DNA of 64,000 nucleotides. Origin: Neoarius graeffei. Its lineage: Eukaryota; Chordata; Actinopteri; Siluriformes; Ariidae. The notes under the pieces were generated by a model. The model did not search any database, was not told the DNA's origin, and saw only the letters and a list, made by a program, of their open reading frames with translations. Location of the stretch: assembly GCF_027579695.1 (NCBI RefSeq), contig NC_083596.1:14930537-14994536 (forward strand). The letters run 5' to 3'. The stretch's first letter is position 1. Each line of letters begins with the position of its first letter. The translations under genes were made by a program, and so were the position numbers. Below, piece after piece: positions 44,394 through 55,189 of the stretch.

Positions 44394-44870
44394 CTAATTT
44401 AGAGTATAGTCTCTCTTATTTCTTACCGTGGCAACAATCAACTTGTGAATTGCCGACTTTCTTGGTCTTTTTCTCGGCTCTGCTTGGTCCTCGGCTTCGA
44501 GGGCCTCAGTGGACGCGGCACTTCGCCTTCTGTCAGGGGAGACGAACACGGCTGGCTCCTTTGGTGACGCTGACACAAATGGAGACGGTGTTGCTTTGGG
44601 CATTCTGACAGATGGAACTGCGTCTTTTTTCAGATCAAGTTGCTTCTTGAAGCCCATTTCCCGCTGCAAATAGTTCTCAAAGTCGTCGGGCTTTATGAAG
44701 TGAGCCCCGCATATGATGCTGTGGTCTGTTGCATGTTGCCAGTTTTTCCGGGTGCCTCACACGAAGCGCTCCCATTTCTCTCTCATTGTCCGGTCTTTTG
44801 GGAAACGACGAGTACTAATCCCATCAAGATTGGTGTTGCTACACCCTCCTACGATACATCTGTTAACCAT
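44394..44870 (-). pseudogene. THAP-domain protein, single reading frame with one TGA
   Basis: From ATG 44870 one frame runs 158 codons to TAG at 44394, broken only by TGA at codon 38. Before it is CIVGGCSN...FPKDRTMREKW; after it come W, then IICGAHFIKPDDFENYLQ, completing the THAP C2CH finger. A Ser/Pro/Lys-rich tail follows (RKRPRKSAIHKL). GTAAGA near the end (GCCACGGTAAGA) may be a splice donor. The TGA is most simply a CGA-to-TGA change. The transposase body itself is not in this copy. Confidence 0.75.
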
Positions 44871-45167
44871 TTTAATAATTACATGATAACGTTGAAGAAA
44901 TTTGCAGAAAACCACCAGGTCGTTTTCTCAAACAAACCAGCGCTGACGTAGGATTCAGAGGGAGGCGTCCCGCACGCGACGTCACGAAAATCAATGTTTC
45001 CCGGGAAATCCAAATGCCAAGTTTTTTCAGAGGCGGACCAATTCGCCTCAAATGGCTTGATTTCAACTGAATTTTTCTGGTATTGCGCAAGGTAAAAAAA
45101 AAAAAAAAAAAAATGCACAAAATGTGACAGATATTTGACCAAAGTTTAATATAAAATAGGAGAATTA

Positions 45168-45838
45168 TGGCCCTTTTCCACTACCCTTTTTCAGCTCACT
45201 TCAGCTCGCTTCAGCCCAACACGGCTCGCGTTTCGACTATCTAAGAACAGCACGACTCAGCTCGCTTCAGCCCTGCTCGGTCCCCAAAACTCGCACGGTT
45301 TTGGAGTAGGGCTGAAGCGAGCCAAACTGAGCTGAGTGGGGCTAGGGGCGTGAGCAGACACTCCCCTGTGCACTGATTGGTGAGGAGGAGTGTCCTCACA
45401 TGCCCACACGCCCCGCGAGCACGCTGGGATCTGTAAACACCGTAAACCCGGAAGAAGGAGAATTACGAATTACGAGAATTATGAAGCCTTATGCGCCTCA
45501 CCTCATCTATACGCTCTTGCCAGTATCTGTTGGCGTTGTCGGTGACAACAAGCCACAGCACCAAGACCAGCAACACTAACGACTCCATGTTTATTGTTTA
45601 CTATCCGGGTTGTGAGACTACCGCTTAAAAGGTCACTGATGTCACTGTTTGCGCCCCCTAACGACATAACCTGACGTCCACCCACTTTCGCTAACTCCAC
45701 CCAATGTGTCCACCCACTTCCAGCCAGCATGGTTCAGCGCGGTTGTAGTCGAAATGCAACCCCAACAGCCCCACTCAGCCCAACTCAGCACGGCACGGCT
45801 CAGCCCAACTCAGCCGCATTGGTAGTGGAAAAGCGGCA
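45168..45838 (+). mobile_element. PIF/Harbinger-like MITE (family P), copy 3
   Basis: 671 bp, flanked by TTA (45165-45167 and 45839-45841). The uninterrupted Kolobok-like sequence GATCAATGTAATTCTCC (in K1 near 32535 and K3 near 49838) is the empty site, so the 3-bp duplication is proven within the window. Confidence 0.95.
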
Positions 45839-46139
45839 TTACATTGATCTTGCTTCTAAATATACCCAAGATGTGCCCTTTAAACACAAATACATCCAAC
45901 TGAAATGCAGAAGTCCGTCATAACGACCCACTTATCTGTACAGATGAGAAAAACAATCATGATTTGATCCTGCGAAGTTCTACAAATTAAATGCATTCAA
46001 ATTTCATACGCATCAATACCGTCTCATGAAACCTGTCTGAGGATTCGTCTCACACCTAATAACGGCAAGGCGACGGAACATGCGTGTTGTGCTCGCAAGA
46101 GTAATACGACAGCTAGGACAGCAGACTGGGCCTCGACTG

Positions 46140-48435
46140 ATTAGATTAGATAAAACTTGATTGATCCCTTTGGGAGGGTTCCCTCAGGGAAATTAAGATT
46201 CCAGCAGCATCATTACAGATAAACAGAGAAAAATAGAGAAAACTTCTAGATAAATTACAATAAATTAAGTATTTACATATACAAAAGAATAAGATATGGG
46301 GAAGAGAGGAAGGGGGAAGAAGTGGGGTTAGGGTAAGTGTGTGTGTGTGGGGGGGGGGGGGGGGGGGAGCAGGAAAGATATTGCACTTTATATTACACAT
46401 TATACTGCACATTGTCCGGTATTGCTTATTGTTAGGCTAGGCTACTGCTCCTTCCCGTCCTCCTGTTACCCCTCCTCCCCCCCAGAGAGGAGTTGTACAG
46501 TCTGATGGCGTGAGGGACAAAGGAGTTTTTGAGTCTGTTTGTCCTGTACTTGGGAAGGAGCATTCTGTCACTGAACAGGCTCCTCTGGTTGCTGATGACG
46601 GTGTGCAGAGGGTGACCAGCATCATCCAGGATGTTCAATAGTTTGTCCATAGACCTCTTCTCTGCCACCGTCACCAGAGTCCCCAGCTTCATGCCGACCA
46701 CAGAGCCGGCCTGCCTGATCAGTTTGTCCAGCCTGGATTTGTCCTTCTTGGATGTGCTGCCCCCCCAGCACACCACGGTGTAAAACAGGACACTGGCGAC
46801 CACAGACTGATAGAACATCCACAGGAGTTTCCTGCAGATGTTAAAGGACCGCAGCCTCCTAAGGAAGTATAGCCTGCTCTGTCCCTTCCTGTACAAGTGT
46901 TTGGTGTTGCAAGTCCAGTCCAGCTTGCTGTCCAGCCACAGCCCGAGGTACTTGTAGTAATCCACAGCCTCCACCTCGACTCCCTCGATCAGAACTGGTC
47001 GTTACCTTGGTCTGGACCTCCCAAAGTCAATGACCAACTCCTTGGTCTTCAAGGTGTTGAGCTGCAGATGGTTCCTGTTGCACCACACAGCCAAGTCCCT
47101 CACCAGGCTCCTATACTTCTCCTCTCTGTCGTCACTGATACACCCAACGATGGCTGTGTCGTCAGCAAACTTCTGAATGCGACACAGCTCCAAGTTGTGG
47201 CAGAAGTCCGCGGTGTACAGGGTGAAGAGAAGAGGGGCCAGCATCGTGCCCTGGGGTGCTCCGGTGCTGCTAATTACAGTGTCAGATGTGATGTCCTTCA
47301 GCCTGATGTACTGAGGCCTGTCAGTGAGGTAGCTGGAGATCCAGGTGACCAGGCAGGGGTCCACTCACATCCTGTTCAGTTTGTCCTGAAGCAGTAGGGG
47401 CTGGATGGTGTTGAAGGCACTCGAGAAGTCCAAGAAGAGGATCCTCACTGTGGCATTTCCCTTATCCAGATGTGAGTGGGCTCGGTGTAGCAGGTAGAGG
47501 ATGGCGTCTTCCACACCAACACCTGCCCGGTACGCAAACTGCAGACAGTCCTGGGCATGTTGAACCTGGGGTCTGAGGAAGAGCTGCTCCAATGTCTTCA
47601 TCAGATGTGAAGTGAGTGCCACCGGTCGGAAGTCATTCAGCTCACTGTGCCGATTCTTTTTGGGAACTGGAACGATACATGATGTCTACCAGAAGGTTGG
47701 CACTCTCCCCAGCTGCAGGCTGAGGTTGAAGACGCGTTGGAGTGGTTCACCCAGTTCAGCAGCGCAGGTCTTCAGTAGTCATGGACACACCTTGTCCAGG
47801 CCTGCTGCTTTCCTGTGGTGAAGCTTCCTTAGTTGACCTCTGACCTGGTCTGCAGTAATGCATAGAGGAGTCTGTGTTGAGGTGGGGGAGGAGGGGGCTG
47901 CTGTGATGACTGTGGGGAGGTGTGTTGAGGGAAGAAGGAGAGATGGCTGCAGTGAGGGAGAGGGTGGGGGGGGACATGGGCTGGTTGAACCGATTGAAGA
48001 AGTCATTCAACTCGTTCGCCCTCTCCACTGTCCCCTCAATGACTCTGGTCTTTGTATTGTGGCCTGTGATGGTTTTCACACCTTCCCAGACCTCCCTCAT
48101 GCTGTTCTCCTTCAGCTTCTGCTCCACCTTTCTCTTGTAGCTGTCCTTAGCTTCCCTTATGCAACGTTTCACCTCCTGCTGTGCTGCTTTCATTGCCTCC
48201 CTATCCCTGCTCCTGAAGGCGGCCTTCTTCCTGTTGAGGACAGCTTTGACTTCCTGTGTTACCCATGGCTTGTTATTAGGGTAACACCGTACAGTCTTAG
48301 CGGGGGAGACCACGTCTGCACAGAAGTTGAGGTAATCTGTCAGACAGTGTGTCAGCCCCTCTATGTCCTCACAGTGTGGGCTAAGCAGCACATCCCAGTC
48401 CATGATGCGTGTAGTGCAGCAGGCGGCTGGATTTA
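46140..48435 (-). mobile_element. 5'-truncated LINE (CR1/L2/Rex-like)
   Basis: Minus-strand reverse transcriptase relic, ending at 46140-46155 in a GATTA-type simple tail. The 3' UTR contains a (G)n/(C)n run near 46350-46366. The endonuclease domain is absent, so the insertion is 5' truncated near 48435. Exact target duplication not identified. Confidence 0.85.
46432..48403 (-). pseudogene. Reverse transcriptase of a CR1/L2/Rex-type LINE
   Basis: Upstream linker (48403-47756) reads ...NNKPWVTQEVKAVLNRKKAAF with a long basic helix. After a frameshift near 47630-47750 the RT follows: LFLDFSSAFNTIQP, then STGAPQGTMLAPLLFTLYT and KFADDTAIVGC with the catalytic DD, then YYKYLGLWLD and a C-terminal thumb region ending in LPKYRTNRLKNSF. 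From 47622 to 46432 it is one frame with two stops (TGA at about 47365 and TAA at about 46999). Inactive. Confidence 0.9.
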
Positions 48436-48439
48436 GAAC

Positions 48440-49799
48440 GAGTAGCTGGTGATGTCGTTATCGATGTACAACTGTAAAATTTAAATGTGAGGACCAGATG
48501 CAAAACAAAAGGCTGTCATCACCCTGGAGTGAGTTCTATTACAGCAACTCGAAAGCGCCATATGATTAGTTTCATATTTATTCAAAAAAGTACGACGGGT
48601 CATGCTTTATCCGTTTGTTACGTGTAACGTCAGCTTAACAACTTGTGCTAGAACACGTTACTCAACAGCGACAGCGTCGCCGCGTCTGTCCTACAAGTCA
48701 TTCATGAGGAGTCGTTACTATAGAAACAATAATGTTAGAACAAAACGCGCTGATATAAACCTCAGTTTTAAATTACGGACAAACTAAGGTGCGGTTACAG
48801 AAAATTAATTACCGCTTTCTGATTGGAGAATTCACAGCGCTATGCTATAAAATAATAATGTCTACTTCCCAGCACACGGATATTATGATGTAGGACGGTT
48901 GAGTTCCTCCCAGAGGTGAGCAAAGATGAGAAGGAAATTAAAAACCGATGTATGTTACCATACAACCTTCAAGTGCTGAACAAAGAGCAAACAATAATTC
49001 TGATCTCGACCAATACAAGAATAACAAGGGAAAATAATTTGGGTGAAACGTCGTATGGGAAGATTTGTGTCAATCTTGTCCGTTCTCAGCGTTCCAGTAA
49101 CCTTACTTATCCATATTAACATATCATGATGTGTCTGAAGCTGAATATTGAATGGGTGGGCTCTTTCCCAGTTCCCGAAGCTGAATACATCTCTACTGAG
49201 GAATATTTTGGGTTTAAACACCCGTAGGTGAGGCACATCCAGGTAAACATAGTGGGTATGACAATGTAAACCATGACCAACTAACACAATATGAAGAAAC
49301 ACCACTGCAGGTCTAAAGCGAGTACGATTTTCCACATCAACTAGCGCTAAATGCAAAAACGCACTCCATCAGCTCCTGCTTAGTTTCACAAAAGTGCTGA
49401 ACCATCCTCAACCCCATTTTCACGCATGCTATATTTTACATCCTTGAAACACGGTGTTCAGAAGAAAATGTGTTTTTCTTCTATCGGATGCAAGTAGAAG
49501 GATATCTGAGAAACGCTTCAGCACATTTGTTGAATTAAAACCAACTCGGGATTGGTTATGCATGAGTTCTGTAGCTATCGTCTGGTCACATCTCATATTC
49601 AAATTATTAGGAAGGGACACTTTCACTCCATGTTCACACTAACCAGCGCCAAGTCACTCGCATTTCTTGTAGACACAAACTGTCCAATGCATTTTTTTTT
49701 TAGCTAAGATGAAAAGCTGTAAACGCTTCTAAAACTTGTAAACTAGTGAAATACTAATTCAATAACATTAATCTGGGCGCTCATTTTATGCGTCACATG
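48440..49799. other. No recognisable gene or repeat
   Basis: Short frames only; not repeated elsewhere in the window. Confidence 0.5.
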
Positions 49800-49878
49800 T
49801 TAATGTGCATATCACGGGTAAATTCAGGAGCAAGATCAATGTAATTCTCCTATTTTATATTAAACTTTGGTCAAATAC

Positions 49879-50736
49879 TAGCCTAGTAAACTAGACCCAC
49901 CCACCTAGCGGCCAAAAATATTTTTGCCTAGCGAGTGGGTCTAGCCTCGCACCATATAAACAAACACCCCGGGCATCAAATCGTGCCCGCCAATCACAAC
50001 GCAAGGTTTTTGTTTGGATTCTTTGGGCAGGCTTTTGCAGGAGTGACGACAAAGCTGCGCGACGCTGGAGAAAGCACAGCAGGAAAGATGGCTACGGCTA
50101 GAGAACAGCGCGCGTTTGACTCCGCTTTGGAATCAGTTTTAGAAGAATTAGACTTGGAGTTTTCGTTGAAACATGAGCAGGAAGAGGCTCTCCGCTCATT
50201 CCTTTTCAAGAAGGACGTTTTCGCTGTTTTGCCGACCGGCTATGGCAAAAGTCTGATCTACCAGCTGGCTCCGCTCGTAGCCAAAAGGATGGGGCTAGTT
50301 TGTGCAGTACGAAGAATTAATAAACAGCTTTGAAACATTACTTTTTGATTGTTTCTTATTTTCCCGTTATTTTAAATTTAAGGGAAATTATTTCACCAAA
50401 CACCGCTAAATAAAAACTCTCAAAAACAGTTTAAGCAAACTCTTGAAAAACACTTGGAAAAAAATGCGTATGTTAAGTATGTGGTACAGACTCCAAACTT
50501 GTGGTCATTATCTCCAAACTTCTTAATATCTAGAACCTGTTTATTAATTAATTCGCATTTTGAAAAATTATTTATTTCAAGGCCTCCCCCAATGCTTTCT
50601 GTCGCTCTGACTACGTCACAGTCACTGTTGCGCTGATTGGTCAGAGCGTTGGCCTATACGCACAGAGACAGTTTGAAAGACAGCGGTTTGTTCCTCCCAC
50701 CCCCTTCGGAAATGTCTACGGATCGAGGCCAGACTA
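49879..50736 (+). mobile_element. Helicase-fragment element R2
   Basis: Starts TAGCCTAGTAAACTAGACCC and ends GGCCAGACTA, inserted in K3. Flanks (TCAAATAC / AATATTCAC) look like a decayed duplication of the intact TCAAATATCTGTCAC seen at 32571. Subterminal hairpin 49891-49945 (CTAGACCCAC against GTGGGTCTAG). Carries a RecQ-like frame. Confidence 0.6.
50088..50333 (+). pseudogene. RecQ-type helicase N-terminal fragment (in R2)
   Basis: 81-codon frame from ATG 50088. An acidic/helical head (SVLEELDLEFSLKHEQEEAL) precedes Walker A in VLPTGYGKSLIYQLAPLV. After AKRMG the frame continues into unrelated sequence and stops, consistent with loss of a splice site or of later exons. Close to the R1 frame at 15128. 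Superfamily 2, RecQ-like; motifs Ia to VI are absent, so inactive. Confidence 0.65.
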
Positions 50737-51598
50737 AATATTCACATTCATGTTCATGTAGCGCATGCTAGACAAAGAGCATCCTGATTGGTTTACAGAC
50801 ATCCCAACCTGCAGACCCCCCCCCCGAAGACGAGATGAAAAGATTTGTCTCGTGCAGAGACTGTACCGCGGTAACCCGGTAATACGCTGAAAGTGAGACA
50901 GTGAGAGGGCCACCCAAAAAAAATCTCAACAGATTTACACGATTTGGAAAAATGACTTTTTCAGAACCGAAAAAAAACGGAGCTTCCGGCACATGCCGGA
51001 AAACTTGCACCCATGTACACAGGCTGTGCACTGAAACCATGCAAGCTCGCGCAGCCTGCTGGCGCTTCCGCAGGTAACGTCATGAATCTGGCTCCAGACT
51101 CCCTTGGGATTTTTCCAGACGCGTTTTATTTTATTTTTTTCTGCTGTAGACAGATGGCCTTGTACAAAATTACCCTTCTGGAGGAGTGTGTAAAAGGGAC
51201 ATACTTTCATATTAAAAAAAAAAAACACGAAATTGGTCCAGAATATGCACTTGAAGCTCTGTACTGGCTTTGCTGGCAGATGAGCAAAGTGTTCTAACTT
51301 TACTGGCTCCGTACTCTCACTACAGCAGCAACGTTGTCTTCTTCGTAACATCTCTATACATGTTTAATGACACGCTGTACTGAGTTTTGGCAGCATCAGG
51401 TTATATTGGGGTGTTTAGAAATCCAGACGGTATGATTTTCAATACCATCAATAATACGGACACTCTTCTTTTGATTAAACTGATACGGAGAAAGGGGTGA
51501 TTATGTGGCGTTTTCTGCGACAAAGAGGAGTATCGCTTTTTTTTCAAGCCAGGCTCCCACCCAAACTGATAATCACATCGGTTTTTCTTTGCCTAATT

Positions 51599-51735
51599 AG
51601 ACACAAGGTACACCACCACTCTCGCCTTGCTCAAGAGCACTTCAGACAGTCCTGCTGGTCCAGGGAATCGAACCAGCAACCTTTTAATTCCAAAATGGTT
51701 TCTCTAACCATTAGGCCATAGTTTCCCCTAGTTGT
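51599..51735 (-). mobile_element. tRNA-derived SINE (reverse)
   Basis: On the minus strand it reads TATGGCCTAATGGTTAGAGA (A-box-like) and GTTGCTGGTTCGATTCCC (B-box-like), then AAGTGCTCTTGAGCAAGG. A different family from the common SINE. Short copy. Confidence 0.75.
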
Positions 51736-51942
51736 GCGGTGTTGAAATAAATAAAGGGTTTTTAACTCTTCAACAACTCTGTTTCTGTGGCGCTCAAGTT
51801 TCACACTGATGATCCTGTTTACTCTCAAATGATTTTGGAGTTTACACTGCATGACGTCTAATGCTAATGACATCATGCAGTCACAATAATGGCGGGGAAA
51901 CCACTACAACTTGCGCCAATTACAGCAGCTCCATTGTACCGA

Positions 51943-52007
51943 ATCTGCATGTCTTTGGACTGTGGGGGAAACCGGAGCACCCGGAGGAAACCCACACAGA
52001 CACGGGG
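51943..52007 (-). mobile_element. SINE, part 1 (reverse), interrupted
   Basis: Reverse of the common SINE middle part (GACTGTGGGGGAAACCGGAG, ending CACACAGACACGGGG). Its continuation is found at 52531-52632, after the left arm of the large inverted repeat plus a Kolobok-like fragment. Confidence 0.8.
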
Positions 52008-53199
52008 TGTGCCATTCTTGAGGTCTCAAGGCGTTTATAAATGAAAGTGAGGCCATGGTTCTGCGTATATGCTTTAAGCAGCCATTTTAACTGATAGGAA
52101 GCTTGGGTTTGTTGCAGGTTGTCGCTGTGTGCAGTTTATTTAATAAACCTGTTAGAAAAATCATAACTATATTATGCTGTGTATCATTACCATGAGTTAA
52201 CTTGGCAAGCTCGCAGGTTTGACGACTTTTTCCTGACTTCACACCATTTATTTTCCGCGTGTGTATGTGTGCAGCACAGAGTGATGATTTCATAGACGAG
52301 TGAGGTTTTCTCCATTCTGTGGAAATTATGCATGACGCTGTAAACCAGCAACTGGTTTCGATGATCATGACGTTACCTGCGGAAGCGCCAGCAGGCTGCG
52401 AGAGCTTGCACGGTTTCAGTGCACAGCCTGTGTACATGGGTGCAAGTTTTCCGGCATGTGCCGGAAGCTCCAGTTTTTTAGGTTCTGAAAAAGTCATTTT
52501 TCCAAATCGTGTAAATCCGTTGAGATTTTTGCAAACTCCACACAGAAAGGCCCCTGTCGGCCACAAGGTTCGAACCTTGAACCTTCTTGCTTTGAGGCGA
52601 CAGTGATAACCACTACACCACCGCGCCGCCCAAAACGTCAAGGCGGTATGAAGGTATGAATAAATAGATACCGACCAAGCCAGGCTGAACATGACAAAAT
52701 AAAATCAAACCACAGTCACGAGTCTTTTTTCCATTTTTCCATGTCAAACAGTAAACAAGAATTAACTGAAGGTCAGAACTAAAAAGTTAGTCAGGAACTG
52801 AAGAAATGTCAGACCATGCATGCCATGGGATTGGTCTGAGGGATCATCGAAACCAGTTGCTGGTTTACAGCGTCATGCATAATTTCCACAGAATGGAGAA
52901 AACCTTACTCGTCTATGAAATCATTGCTCTGTGCTGCACACATACACACACGGAAAATAAATGGTGTGAAGTCAGGAAAAAGTCGTCAAACCTGCGAGCT
53001 TGCCAAGTTAACTCATGGTAATGATACACAGCATAATATAGTTATGATTTTTCTAACAGGCTTGTTAAATAAACTGCACACAGCGACAACCTGCAACAAA
53101 CTCAAGCTTCCTATGAGTTAAAATGGCTGCTTAAAGCATTTACGCAGAACCATGGCCTCACTTTCGTTTATAAACGCCTTGAGACCTCAAGAATGGCAC
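52008..53199. repeat. Large inverted repeat, about 358-bp arms
   Basis: Left arm 52008-52367 and right arm 52842-53199 are nearly identical in reverse (for example GTGCCATTCTTGAGGTCTCA against TGAGACCTCAAGAATGGCAC at the outer edges). The 474-bp spacer holds a Kolobok-like fragment (52368-52530), the rest of a SINE, and other sequence. Confidence 0.9.
52531..52632 (-). mobile_element. SINE, part 2 (reverse)
   Basis: GCAAACTCCACACAGAAAGG to CACCGCGCCGCCC, the 5' head of the common SINE in reverse. Relative to an intact SINE about 7 bp (AGAACAT) are missing between the two parts. Confidence 0.8.
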
Positions 53200-53408
53200 A
53201 GGAATAGTTTTAAGCATTAACAATAAATCTAATATAGTCATTTTTACGACACGATTAAAGTGATTTATATAGGTAGCGGTCTGAGTGAATGACCTTGACG
53301 TCCGTAACGTCACCGCAGGAAGTCTATCGGTCTCATCGCCATTTCCGCTATATTAAAACAAGGCGCTGACTGCAACTCCGATCCTCCATTTGGAGCTAAT
53401 TTATCGCC

Positions 53409-53690
53409 ATGCTACATAGATGTGTTGCTGGCCGGTGCAGCAACACGACAGGAGGCGGATTTACGTTGCATTCACGGCCCAAGAATGCTCAAACTGCAGA
53501 GATTTGGATGCGTTTTGCGAGAAGTTCACAGGTACATTGGGCGCCTACAAACTGGTCTCTCCTCTGCACATTTTACTGAAGACTCGTTAGAGACCTCTGA
53601 TCTGTTGAGGAGCGTCGGCTATACGCCCGTATTGAAAGAGGGTGCAGTACCAACAATTAAAGGAAAAGAAAACTACAAGAAAAGTATTTA
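53409..53690 (+). pseudogene. THAP-domain relic (second family)
   Basis: From ATG 53409: MLHRCVAGRCSNTTGGGFTL, then the W and P region, then a stop. The continuation with AHFTEDSLETSDLLRSVGYTPV and AVPTI is in another frame (from about 53560). Together they are a THAP C2CH finger with a small deletion near CTCCTCTGCACA that shifts the frame and removes part of the C-x-x-H motif. Distinct from the Kolobok-like THAP in 44 kb. Host gene relic or TE. Confidence 0.7.
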
Positions 53691-53759
53691 TTTATTTTTA
53701 AAAAGGAAAGCAAGTTCAGTTGCACCAGGTCTCCCGGAGTGTGAGCCAAGGGTTGTTGG

Positions 53760-53849
53760 TAAAACCCGGGACGGAACGGGACATATCTCTCAGACAGTGA
53801 CCTCCCCGCAGTTGTTGCTAAAATCAGTGACGTTCCGTCCCGGGTTTTA
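53760..53849. mobile_element. Tiny palindromic MITE, 90 bp
   Basis: Ends TAAAACCCGGGACGGAACG and CGTTCCGTCCCGGGTTTTA are exact complements (19 bp). Only about 52 bp lie between. No clear target duplication. Confidence 0.7.
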
Positions 53850-54527
53850 GTAATTGCCTGAGCCAAGCAGTAATGGCGGAGTATTCAGTATGGAGAAAAT
53901 GGAGAATGAGTGGACCAGCCATCTGATTTCTCCACTGGATATTGCTGCCATCTCGCCCTTACGTGGAAGAAGCAAACGAACGGAGAACTGAACGAACAAC
54001 TGGAAGTCAGATTGTTTCAAAACAATCGGCCACAAGATCGGCCTTCAAGAAGCGAGAAGACAGACGGGTAAGCTCCGACTCTCATTTGGATTTTAAAAAA
54101 TTGTTTATCTGCATTTAGATTAATACATGTAACTTGTATTGTGTGTTTAAGTTACCGGTATAAGATTTAATTTGCTTCAGAACGTGAATGTCTCAGTTCA
54201 TCTGATTAATTAGATTTACGTTTCATCAGTGAAAATGGATGCATGTACATGTACGTTGCATAAGTTATAACACCCATCCTGTTTTAATGAGTCAACCCAC
54301 AATCAATGAAGTCAAATCAGTCTTAGTTGAGCAAGTCGTAACGATATTTCTTACATTCACCATAAATTTTTAATTTATATGACTTTGGTCTATAGCGGTC
54401 AAAGGCCTCAGCCTTAAAACCGGTTCCCGCTGTGACGTCACGCACTCAGGGCTGGCTGGCTCAGCGGGGCAGCTCGAATCCCAACTTTGCGGTCAATTTT
54501 AACTCTCAAAAATATACACGTTATTTA

Positions 54528-55168
54528 CCAGCTGGGAGGTCCATATGGTGAAATACCGTGACCGAGGTCTTGAAAGTACTGAGCGAGGCCCTCTGGGCCG
54601 AGGTCACGGTATTTCACCATACGGACCGACCTTAAGCTGGTAAATAATATTTATTTTTTCTTTACCAAATTCTAACAGAAAACGAGAGCGCCTGAAAGGG
54701 AAAACCGAGCCGCCATTTTGAATCCTCATTCACGGCTGGAATGCAAATGGCTTCCTCCTCGGTATACAAGTGCACTTCCACGGCAGAAAAAAAAACTACA
54801 TTTTGGCCTATGTAGTCCCCTATTTATACAAAATTGAGTCATTCAGGATTCAGCCATGTTTTTGCTCGGCGTTAGCAAGTTAGAGGTTTTTAGCTTTCTC
54901 CTGAAATGTTTTCTTTTATTTCTTCTTCCTCAGGGTAGTAAAACTCGCTTTCGCTGTGAACACTGTCGTTATCGCTATCCATGCTGTAAAATTAATGCTA
55001 TTATACTGAGAAATGCGAAAATAAACATTGACAAAAGTTGCTACGATGTTTGTTGTTGTGAACGAGCGAGTCGCCAGAGGTCCGTAACCGGGGTCTGTAT
55101 TGTAGGATACGGACCCACTCGCCAGCCAATCAGAGCGCAGGATTTGACGGAAACCGGACCGCGAAAAA
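54528..55168 (-). mobile_element. Family B element, copy B6
   Basis: Reverse copy standing alone. Palindrome 54530-54650, ORF-a open at 54890-54982, but ORF-b is dead: its start reads GTG and a 5-bp loss near 54708 shifts the frame. Left-end boxes GGTCCGTAACC and GGATACGGACCC remain. Confidence 0.8.
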
Positions 55169-55189
55169 AATTGTTTATTTCTATTTATA

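Larger units (their letters stand above)
44166..45879 (-). mobile_element. THAP-encoding TTAA element (Kolobok-like), copy K2 (reverse)
   Basis: Flanked by TTAA (44162-44165 on the left and within TTTAAA at about 45879-45884 on the right). Ends AGTGCATATCC and the complement of GGGCACATCTTGGG. Holds a THAP frame (44394-44870) and the family P MITE at 45168-45838. Confidence 0.8.
49804..51251 (+). mobile_element. Kolobok-like element, copy K3, interrupted by R2
   Basis: Left end TTAATGTGCATATCACGGG (49800 onward) and right end GAATATGCACTT (TTAA mutated to TTGA). The body from ATTTACACGATTTGG to GGCGCTTCCGCAGG matches the other copies. R2 (49879-50736) is inserted. No THAP frame remains. Confidence 0.7.

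Noticed and set aside
46897..47397. 166-codon plus-strand frame opposite the LINE
   Set aside because: It is antisense to the reverse transcriptase frame with the FADD motif and has no domain of its own.
47858..48436. 192-codon plus-strand frame
   Set aside because: Shadow of the LINE linker region on the minus strand.
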